Assembly: GCA_010015655.1 (NCBI GenBank)
Contig: ML976697.1
Span: 74,970-138,969 of the forward strand
Source: Bimuria novae-zelandiae CBS 107.79
Lineage: Eukaryota > Ascomycota > Dothideomycetes > Pleosporales > Didymosphaeriaceae
Length of the DNA: 64,000 nucleotides
Reading direction: 5' to 3'
The notes under the pieces were generated by a model that saw only the letters and a list, made by a program, of their open reading frames with translations, was not told the DNA's origin and searched no databases. The position numbers and the translations under genes were made by a program. Shown here piece after piece: positions 55,894-64,000 of this stretch; within the stretch, counting starts at the first letter, position 1; every line of letters begins with the position of its first letter.

Positions 55894-58800
55894 TTTAGGT
55901 AGTATGTAAGACTAACGAAGGTTACTATAAATTGGTTTTTAATACTCTACTTAGTTTATGTCTATTTATAAGTTAGAGTCTAATGTTTAGCGCTTACGCT
56001 TTTTTAAGAATATAAGTATTAAAAGTAGGCTAGCTAGCGTAGCTAATAATAAGCGCTGTAAGCTGCTATAAAACTTAGTATTTTTATTTAATTTAGTATT
56101 AAAAGCTATAAATTATAACTTTTAGTTTAGCGTAGGGTTATTATTTCTCTTTACGTTAATTAGTTTTATTCTATAAATATAGTAGTCTAGCTATACTAAT
56201 CTAGATCTGCCGTGTGCTTATATTTAGATAAGTCTTCTATAGTGCTATCTTAGCTATGCATTATAGGTAATTAATACTTATAAGTAAATGAGGCTAGTTT
56301 AGAGCCTTATAGTAGAGGATCTATTTTATTATATAATTAATAAAAGAGGTCTTCTCTAAAAGTAATATCTCTTATATAAATTACTTTGCCTTTATAAGCT
56401 CTGCTTTTTGCCTTTAGTATCTAGATTTAGTAGATATTTAATAAGTTATACCTAACTAAATATCCTACTAGTACTTAAGAACTAAGCTTGTCTATGCGTA
56501 GTATCTACTTGCGTAGTGCGTATGCTCGCTAGCTATAGATATATAGATAAGTAATTAATAGCTTCTTGCTATAGGTAATTTCAAATAGTGTTTTTTGGCT
56601 TAGTAATCGCGTAGGTGTGCGATTAAGCAGGTATACTACTATAGAGTAAATTTTAGAGGCAAATATTAAAGGTAGGTTTAAAGTTATCCTTATTAAATAA
56701 CTTCTCTTAATAAGACTCCTACTAGAGCGCTCTACTAATCTGTTTTATTCCTTAGTATATAGAGCTCTAATTAGTAGCTTAATACCTTCTCTCTAATAGT
56801 AGTCTCTAGTAGAGTTATCTATTAGGCTATATCCTCGCTCGTCGTTAGCGATAAGAAAGGTAACAGTAATATTAAATTTTTATTTAATAGTTTAGTCTAA
56901 TTACCTAATAATAGACAAGAGCGTAAGCTTATCCCGTCTAGGTATTATATAGATAAAATAGAACTTTAAGAATAGATTAAACCTATAAAAGACGTATTAG
57001 TCGCTATTATAGGCTCTTGTATTAAGCTTAATAAGATTAATAATAATAGTTTTAAAGGCTCGTATAGCTCTAATCTTATAGCTAGTTTATTATAAGATAA
57101 TTTAATATACTTTACTTTATAGGCATTCTTCGTAGTTAATTATATAAGGAGTAGATCTAGTAGATAATTATATACTTATTATATAATTTAATAGTTAATT
57201 AGCAGCGTCGCTGCTTAGATATCCAATTAGTATATAGACCTAAGTCTTAGTAAGTGATCTTAGTCTAGGCGGTAAAGTAGAGTATTATAGCTAACGTTAA
57301 TAAGTCGCAAAAGCCTAAGCCTAAGCGGATTAAGTAGATAGAGGTTTAGTTTAATAAACTACTAGCTAGTATCTACCTAGTCTAGTAAGGGTGGTAATGT
57401 CTTCTACTCGTAAACTTAATAAGTTAGATTAATGTAGTATATTTCTGCTAGAGTTAAAGTAGACGTTTAATAATAATAGTTAGTCGAGAGAGACTAGGCT
57501 TGTAAAGAAGCTTAGGATTAAGGCTATACGCTTAAGTTTATTTTCTTTTATCCTTAAAGTATTAATAGAGGTATCTTAACCGCTTTCTATGCCTATATAG
57601 CTATCTCGAAGCCTCCTGCGAGAACGATATCGTCAGTTAATATAAGAGCTTTTTATTAGAACTTAGTAGAATTATTATAAATATAGATATTAGTAGCAGG
57701 ATTTAGCGTCTATAAATAGAGGAGCAAAAAGTATTAATACGCTAGCTAATTATTAAACGCTAATAAGTAAATAGTATAGGTCTTATATAAAGGGTTGCCT
57801 ATAGCTACATCGCCTACGTTAATTTTTATTAAATTAGGTTTTAACGCGTAGGTCTTATAGCTTTTTTACTTCTTATAGCGCTAATTCTTCTCCTAAATTT
57901 TATCTAGTATATAATTTTTATCTTTAGTTTTAAACTCTACTATCTTCTTAGCTTTTTTAGGGTATTCGACAAATCCTCCTTTGCGTTATAAGGTGTCGAT
58001 GTACGGGCACTACCCCTAGTAGTGTAGGTCGCTACATAGATAGGGTTGTAATAGCTTTATTAGCTTGTCTTAACGAGGCCTCTTTCTGCTATTTTGTTTA
58101 TACAGAAACTCTTCTTAATTTGATATTGCTACAAATGCTTTACTCTGTGTGTTTATTTTTATTATGGTTGTGCGATAGTAGCGTAGGTAACTAGCTAGTA
58201 GATTAGGCAATATTAGTTATATAGAGTTACTATAGGAGCTTACTTTTATATTAAATATAGTAATAGCAATAGTAGTAGCGTAGCTAGGATTAATCTATTT
58301 AATAGCTTATATAAAGTCCTTATAAGGTCTATAGCTATGCGTCTCTAGTAGCTTAAGTTATTTAGCCCTATTATAGGTAGTAAGAAAAATACTATACTAT
58401 TTTTTAAAGTTTTCCCTGCGAGCGTGCAGTACTTTAGCAGTACTATAAGCTTTTTAGACCTAATATTCTTAATTAGCTATTATAGGACTGTAGAGCTCTT
58501 ATAGCGTCTTAAGCTGATTATAGAGGGACTCTTAGTCCTTAATTTAATAGATTAGGTCCTACGTAATTATATTAGCTATATACGCTTTAATGTAGCTAAT
58601 TTTATCTTTAGTTTACCTATATTCTTTAAGCTCTTTATAGTAAAAGCTTATATCCTAATTATACTGTGCTCGAGCTTCAGGCGTAGGCTCTATCGCTAGT
58701 GATCCGTCTTCGTTAGTAACATGGATCTGTGTAGGTTGTAGAGACTTGTTCAGCATCGACAGATGTGGCAGGTCTGGATTAATATATCCCCATACGTCTC

Positions 58801-58953
58801 CAGTCTCTGCAAGCCTTTTAACAGTATAGATCCATAGTTCCTAGTTGTGTGAACCGTGAAGGATGATCGACGAGCTAGCCTTTAATATAGCGAGATTGCT
58901 CTATAGTATAGGCTTAATTAATAGATAAGGGCGGATTAGGCCAGGCTTATAAC

Positions 58954-59112
58954 TATAAGCAGGTAGGTAGTATATATAAAGATAGTATATTATATATATT
59001 AATTAGTATCTCTTTGTTCTTAGTACATGGAGTGATTAGAGGCTCGTATATAGTAAGCGAGCTGAGTCATGAGACTAGTGCAGTCATGTGACAGAGCCCT
59101 AGGCTACTTATA
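58954..59112 (-). repeat. LTR of copia B (right copy, 5' LTR)
   Basis: 159 bp, the same length as the left copy, and followed immediately by the GACTA target duplication at 59113-59117. Confidence 0.9.
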
Positions 59113-59591
59113 GACTATCTACCGTATAGTTACTAAGCCTACTGCTAAATTAAAGCTACTCTTAATCTTTTTTATTAATTTATAAATAGTAATGTAGCTT
59201 TACTTCTTTAATAGTATCTTATTTAACTTAGGGTATAACGCCTGCGATCTACTATAATAATTAATAAACTATAGGAATTATTAATAAGGATCTTATTTAA
59301 TTATATATAAAGGTTTATTACGTTAATATTTATTAGATGTAGATCTAATAAAAGGTAAAGGCTTAGCAGCTTATTATTAAATAAGTCCTTATAGATAAGA
59401 TAGCCACTAATAGGGTTACTAAAGTCCTCTGAAAGGCTAAATATTAAAAGTTTATTTAATAGCTCTATCTTATAAATATCGCGTAACGCCTCTAGGGTAG
59501 CGTTAATAATAATAATAATTTTATGTATCTAGTTACCTAATTAAGCAAGATTTCAGCTTCACCTCTCAATTAACATAAAGCTAAGGGGGTG

Positions 59592-59733
59592 TGCGACGGT
59601 TTAGTATAGAAGCTTGGGCCACCCGTGCGGCCCGTGCACGTGAATCACGTGATCCACACAGCATATAGCTCCGGTAGAGTAGCTACTTAATTAACAACGA
59701 TTGCCTTAACACTCTACTCTTTTCGACGTTACA
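59592..59733 (+). repeat. Right LTR of copia A
   Basis: 142 bp starting TGCGACGGTTTAG and ending GACGTTACA (TG...CA). It is less mutated than the left copy and includes CGGCCCGTGCACGTGAATCA. Confidence 0.9.
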
Positions 59734-60606
59734 TAATCCTTTCGCACGATCAAAGCCTTGAGTTTAATAGTAGACGAATTCTACTAAAAGGAGACACTAT
59801 TATACTTACGTAGAAAGAATAATCTAGCTAACTTTATATAATTAACCTAAAGGCTATTAACGCACTATATTAATATATTATATAAAGAGTAAGAGGAGTA
59901 TATATTATCTTAGTTTACTAACTAAAGGTAGTATTTAATCTATCCGCCGCCACACAAGTTACTAAACTAAAGGATATAGATATCTCCTACCTTAACGCAT
60001 AACTTAAATAGTAAATCTAAAACTTTGCATGAGGACTTACGTTTATCCTATTAAATCTTACTCGTGCGAAACTATTTATCTTTATAGATAGTTTATTTAT
60101 AAATAATAAAGACGTAAGCTTATAGCTTAGATTTGTAATTATATTAGCAAATAAACACTGTACGGAACAAAGGAATAGCTTTAGAATTAAAGGTAACATT
60201 ATATATTAGAACTTAGTTAAATATAAGTAAGTTACACGAAGTGTACTTACTAGCAAGCTATATAAAATAGTTAGTAGCTTTAATAGCGTAATAGCGTTAA
60301 GTATAACGCTAAGATAGGTTGTATAAAACTTAGACCTAATACCTATTCTTATAGTTGTCTATACTAACTTAAAGTTGCTGTATAATTGCCTTGTTAAACT
60401 AGATATAATAAATAAGAAGAGACTTATAATTAATATTATATTACTTTATAAATCGTACAAAAAAGAGGGAGATTAACGAAGTTTGCTAGATTAATAAAAA
60501 AGATAACCTAGCAAATAGGTATATAAAGAAGACTCTAAATACTGCCTTAGAGAAGCTTATCTCTACAAACTAGCTCTAGATCTAGGTTAAAGCATTCGTG
60601 GACAGA
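59734..60606 (+). mobile_element. Retroelement C, right half: RNase H region of the Ty1/copia-like relic
   Basis: It resumes the reading frame cut at 41865: KIIL, then HDQSLEFNSRRILLKGDTII, later VTRSVL, SSFNSVIALSITLR, LIPILIVVYTNLKLLYNCLV (RNase H-like CTDS now YTNL) and KAFVDR near 60600. Many stops. This is the oldest layer of the nest. Confidence 0.75.
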
Positions 60607-60859
60607 ATCGACCCCGTATAGAACAGAATAGACACTGTCTAAGACACATTAGACTCCGTATAATACAGGGAAGCTACTTCCTTATAAAAATACACGATTA
60701 ATATTATCTTCCTTCTTCTACCTTCTTCTCTATTTATTCGCACGCATGTATTACTATAGTTTCTTTTATCACTCTCCTTATCGCACCAGCATTTTTTAAA
60801 AAGGGGTAATTAGAAAGAAGATAATTTCTTAATTATAACAAAAAAAATATACCTAGCAC

Positions 60860-61366
60860 CTAGTCATGGTGCCCGCACCGAGCACCACGGCTCTGCCAGA
60901 CGCAGGAGCCACACGCCCCCCCCTGGAAGTCCGCCACCGTGCGGCACTCCACGAAGGGCAGCGCCCCAGGACCGCCGCCGCACCGCTGCGGGCATCCCGC
61001 ACGCAGAACCCCCCGGCTCTGCACCAGCACCGCACGGAAGTATCCCTCCCGGCGGATGATCTTGGCAACAAAGAGCGCCAGATTAGTGCCCGCAGGCACA
61101 AGGACGACGACGTCTTGCGAGGGCGCCAGCGCCAGCGCCATCTCATCATCCTAAGAAAGAGTTAGTATTCCGTATAGAGAAGAGAGGACAATACTCAGGA
61201 TGCGTACGTTCACACAGAGGCCCTGCATCAAACGCCGGTTTCCCGGCTGCCCAGTGGGCAAGACGACGCGCAGGCGTCCGCCCGCAGGCGCGGCAACAAC
61301 GTTGCCAAAGAGGCCGGCACTGCCAGCAGGAACAGCGGCGCTTCCGCCGGACGGCACAAGGGCCAT
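60860..61366 (-). CDS. DUF3716-type Cys-rich protein (149 aa), two exons, in a GC-rich island
   Basis: Exon 1 is 61366-61208 and exon 2 is 61150-60860. The 57-bp intron (GTACGC...TTAG) is phase 0 and the product ends at TAG. Residues 1-50 are Ala/Gly/Pro-rich (MALVPSGGSAAVPAGSAGLF). Residues about 60-95 are hydrophobic/ordered (DVVVLVPAGTNLALFVAKII). The C-terminal CPQRCGGGPGALPFVECRTV, then GACGSCVWQSRGARC, has the Cys spacing of DUF3716, a fungal domain of unknown function often present in many copies in repeat-rich regions. No stop or frameshift is present, although the DNA on both sides is AT-rich and mutated. A (TG)11 tract lies directly upstream of the start. Function unknown. Confidence 0.75.
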
Positions 61367-61368
61367 TA

Positions 61369-61390
61369 TGTGTGTGTGTGTGTGTGTGTG
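61369..61390. repeat. (TG)11 microsatellite
   Basis: Eleven TG units end 2 bp before the start codon of the DUF3716 gene (read on the minus strand as CA repeats). Confidence 0.95.
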
Positions 61391-61970
61391 CGTACGAAGC
61401 TATTGTTAAAAGACATCAGAATCAGCAAGGCACCGTACGGAGATAGGAAGACTTCTCGAACTTATATAAAGATAATAGAAACCACGCTGAAGAGAAAAGA
61501 AGAGGAGAGAATAAGAATAGGAGCAGTATACACCGCCTAACTATACTATACTACCTCTATAAGAGCCTTACGACCACTATCAGCGACTGCTATTCGCCAT
61601 ACGATCTATAGGTACACATGAGATTTAAACAGGAAGGACCTACCCCACTTATACCAACGCACCTACACAACCCCTATTAGCTACAAATACACTGCCTACG
61701 CGTGTACACTACTACTACTCGCTATATAAATTACCAGTACAAACAACACGCGTGCTTAACAGCTACTAGTGGTCGCACGTTAGTCACAGGTACACACGGC
61801 ATGCGAATAGGAGGAACTGCGCACATGGCCACCGGACGGGGAAGGAACCCCCTACCAATAGCTGCCTACATGCATGCTTAGGAAACGTACCATACGAGCC
61901 AAGGAGAAGATCTAAGTAACACCATAAAAAGACAAGTTGCTAGTGTCCGTACGTAGTACAGGTAGCTACC
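61391..61970. other. Upstream region of the DUF3716 gene; no gene seen
   Basis: GC is intermediate. I see no ORF with support. It presumably holds the promoter and then grades into AT-rich repeat DNA near 61970. Confidence 0.4.
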
Positions 61971-64000
61971 TAATATATTATTTTAAGATAGGTAATAATA
62001 GTTATGTAATACTATATAGGTAAAGGTATAGACTATAGTTACTATGTATAAGTATTAATCCTTATAACTCCTTTTCCTCTGTACGTAGAATAGACAGACA
62101 AGACTTAAATACCAGACCCTTTTCTCACCCGTACCATCGTACAACTATCTAGCCCTATCATATCGCGATATGCTTGGCTTAGTATAGCCCATTCAACAAT
62201 ATTCTTTATATATATTAGGGATATTAAAAGGAGTGCTATTCTCTTTATTCTTACGCTTTAGAACCTAGTAATTCTTGCTAGCGTCTAGGAAGTTAATTTC
62301 GTGTTTATTAACTTTCAGTCACGAGACTATTTTATTAATAGCTTTCTTATTTACTATTATACTTTATAAATGCGTAGGCCTTGCTTATAATACACAGTTA
62401 TAGCGCTTAATGGATAGCGTTTATTTCTCTTAGTTAATTATAAGATTATGCTTTCTTAACTATAGTAATTTTAAAATTACATTGTGATTAGCTTCCTTAA
62501 TAATATTAAGGGTAATTAATTCCTAGTGTCTATAGATTATAAGGGTAGTTTTAATCTTGTATTTAATTGTTGCTTTACTATGTATTAGTTATCTATTTAC
62601 GATATAGACAGCATAGGGCATAGCCTTCTTACGCTTATAGAGTCCTGCTCTATTAAGTGCTTTTTTTAATATATAGCTTTTCTATGCTCCTAAGTCTAGT
62701 ATAGCTTTTATTTATATTTCTTTAAGCTCTACTAATAGCTTAATTAATGCCTAACTATTAGTAGGATTTCTTTCTTTAAAGGCGTCCTCTTGCCAAAGCC
62801 TAGGTCTAAAAAAGACATTTTCTTTATTACTAGCTCTATAGGTTTAAGGTATCTTTCTTTATTCTTCTCCTAAGACTGCTACTAAGCCTTTTTTAGGGAA
62901 GCTTTACTATCTTCTTCCTTTATTACTAATTTAATCATAAGGGTTATAGTCCCTTTTAGTATGCGATTAAACCTATGCTCTTTCTTTTATTCTCTATATT
63001 CTTTATAGTTAAGGTGTAAGCACGTTTACTATATATCTAACACGCATTTTTTATTAACTAGTAATAATATTACTTCGTTAATTACTTAGTTAAGGTGTAA
63101 AAAGTATCGTGTTTCGCGTTTATCTTAAAAATAAACTTTATAGTTAGTAATAGGGTAGTTAAACCACTCTTATCTATATTAATAATATATCTATGGAAAG
63201 TAGCTATATTCCTTAGCTTAGTAATAAAAGGTATATTAATCTTCTCTATAGAGGGTCTATCGTAGAGAACCGTGCGTAGGGTTGCGGTAGTCTAGGTTAT
63301 ACTATGGTTCGTAGTTTAGGTTTTTATTTAGGTATTTCTTCTTAAGGTCTTTATAGGCGTAGCGATAGTCTACCATTTCACGTGCTACTTTACTAACTAG
63401 ATTAGGTTAGTAAGTATAGTAAAATACTACTATATAGTCTTATTATTTTATTATTATAAAACCAAAATCTCCTTCCCTTAGTTGGTATTGCTCTAAGAAG
63501 TTAAAAACCTTTATTATCTTATTAGTAACTAGTTTGCTCTAGCTAGTATAAAATATAAAAGATTAAGATATTAGCTCTTTCTTATTTTTATATAAACCTT
63601 TATATATATCCTTACAGAGTTATAAGTTAGGTAACCCTAATCGTTCTAATTCTTTGTCCTAGATATTAATTTATTTAATAACGTTTACTACTTACTATTT
63701 TTCGTTAGTTATTTCTTCCTTATTAATAGTTAGTAGGTTTAGCTACCTAGTATTCCTTTAAGAAGTTAAAAACGTTTATTATCTTACTAGTAACTAGTTT
63801 GCTCTAGCTAAAGTAAAGTATAAGAGATTAAGGTATTAACTCTTTTTCTTTCTTATCTAAACTTTTATATATATCCTTGTAGAGTCGCCAGTTAGGTAAC
63901 CTTATTTATTCTAATTCTTTATTTTAGATATTAATTTATTTAATAGCGTTTACTACCTATTATTCTTCGTTAGTTATTTCTTCCTTATTAATAGTTAGTA
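61970..64000 (-). pseudogene. AT-rich degraded repeat with minus-strand coding traces, family not recognised
   Basis: Minus-strand frames with a few stops give protein-like stretches: RLPNWRLYKDIYKSLDKKEK, FNFLEQYQLREGDFGF, VAREMVDYRYAYKDLKKKYL, IPFITKLRNIATFHRYIINI and TIKFIFKINAKHDTFYTLTK. Stops and TpA richness fit RIP of a multicopy sequence. I found no RT, integrase or transposase motif and cannot name the family. It continues past the right edge. Confidence 0.5.
63484..64000. repeat. 265-bp direct tandem duplication
   Basis: 63484-63748 and 63749-64000 align with a 265-bp offset (for example AAGAAGTTAAAAAC at 63495 and 63760, and TATTAATAGTTAGTA ending at 63735 and 64000). Differences are mostly transitions. 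The second unit runs off the window. Confidence 0.85.

Larger units (their letters stand above)
46660..59112 (-). mobile_element. Copia B: Ty1/copia retrotransposon, minus orientation, interrupted by a gypsy element
   Basis: The LTRs are 159 bp (46660-46818 and 58954-59112), with TGTAAGCAGG at the left and the mutated TATAAGCAGG at the right. The target duplication is GACTA (46655-46659, 59113-59117) inside copia A RNase H. The complement of a polypurine tract follows the left LTR (CACCCCCTTT), so the coding strand is minus. Gag is at the right (near 58850-58650, VKRLAETGDVWGYINPDLPH) and RT at the left (FFYVDNIVVL at 48301-48272, YVDD changed to YVDN at 48298-48287). LHRYEIQSLGELQTFCGIQT follows RT. 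Without the gypsy insert it is about 5.6 kb. Patches of normal GC remain (48010-48355, 58680-58880). Confidence 0.9.
41866..59733 (+). mobile_element. Copia A: Ty1/copia LTR retrotransposon, interrupted by copia B
   Basis: The LTRs are 142 bp each (41866-42007 and 59592-59733). The target duplication is TAATT (41861-41865) and TAATC (59734-59738), differing by one C-to-T. Gag starts near 42117 (FNPTTTRVIVILNKPEDWQA) and continues at 42685 (KDTPHARLISLKKHF). RT has ALYGLKD and FIYVDDIVIA (YVDD at 46012-46023). RNase H is split by copia B at 46660. A purine tract (AAGGGGGTG) precedes the right LTR. Without the insertion the element is about 5.4 kb, the normal copia size. Many stops make it inactive. 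The left LTR is far more mutated than the right, all changes at its start being transitions. Confidence 0.9.

Noticed and set aside
60017..60199. 60-codon minus-strand ORF in the retroelement region
   Set aside because: It is antisense to the RNase H region of element C, whose plus-strand frame is recognisable.

Overview
The window looks like a piece of a filamentous ascomycete (Pezizomycotina) genome. Genes have short introns (44-176 nt, mostly 45-65) with GT donors, CTAAC/CTGAC-type branch sites and AG acceptors. The proteins belong to fungal families (FunK1 kinase, NB-ARC/NACHT NLRs, Dcr2 phosphatase, DUF3716, fungal C2H2 and chromodomain proteins). Repeats and some genes carry the mark of repeat-induced point mutation (RIP): CAG/CAA codons changed to TAG/TAA, G-to-A changes, and TpA-rich AT-rich DNA. 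The species cannot be fixed from sequence alone.

Layout. 1-2053: a minus-strand NB-ARC/TPR NLR, frame intact but with seven Gln-type nonsense codons. 2484-4319: a dead pogo/Fot-like transposon with exact TIRs and TA duplication. 4322-6643: no supported gene. 6644-8860: a JmjC gene with four in-frame stops. 8991-13414: a NACHT-type gene on the minus strand split by a 3.2-kb hAT element (9413-12629) with a perfect 8-bp target duplication. 13655-23965: gene-rich; an intact FunK1 kinase, an orphan kinase, a 73-aa Cys-rich zinc-binding protein and its broken paralogue, a decayed C2H2 gene, and an 808-aa TPR protein with an N-myristoylation-type start. 24070-25946: Dcr2-type phosphatase. 27256-32338: an unknown three-exon gene, a three-finger C2H2 gene, a tiny CxxCxGxG protein and a disordered Asn/Ser/Thr-rich protein. 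32694-36922: three DNA transposons or fragments in a row (pogo-like, Tc1/mariner-type with an intact ORF, and a Tc1-like 5' fragment). 36909-38934: a multi-exon chromodomain gene. 39-41 kb: no convincing gene.

From about 41 kb to 60.6 kb the DNA is AT-rich and consists of four retroelements nested like Russian dolls: an old Ty1/copia-like RT/RNase H remnant (C) contains copia A (41866-59733), which contains copia B (46660-59112, opposite strand), which contains a Ty3/gypsy chromointegrase element (49013-55893). LTR pairs and target duplications support three successive insertions. A small GC-rich island at 60.86-61.37 kb then carries an intact two-exon DUF3716 gene, followed by another AT-rich degraded block with a 265-bp tandem duplication that runs off the right edge.

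There is no operon-like system. The coherent themes are (i) NLR and kinase genes next to mobile DNA, most of the NLR material being broken, (ii) mutation decay that reaches gene-family members beside repeats, and (iii) a sharp switch from a gene compartment to a retroelement compartment near 41 kb, with one live-looking gene inside the latter.
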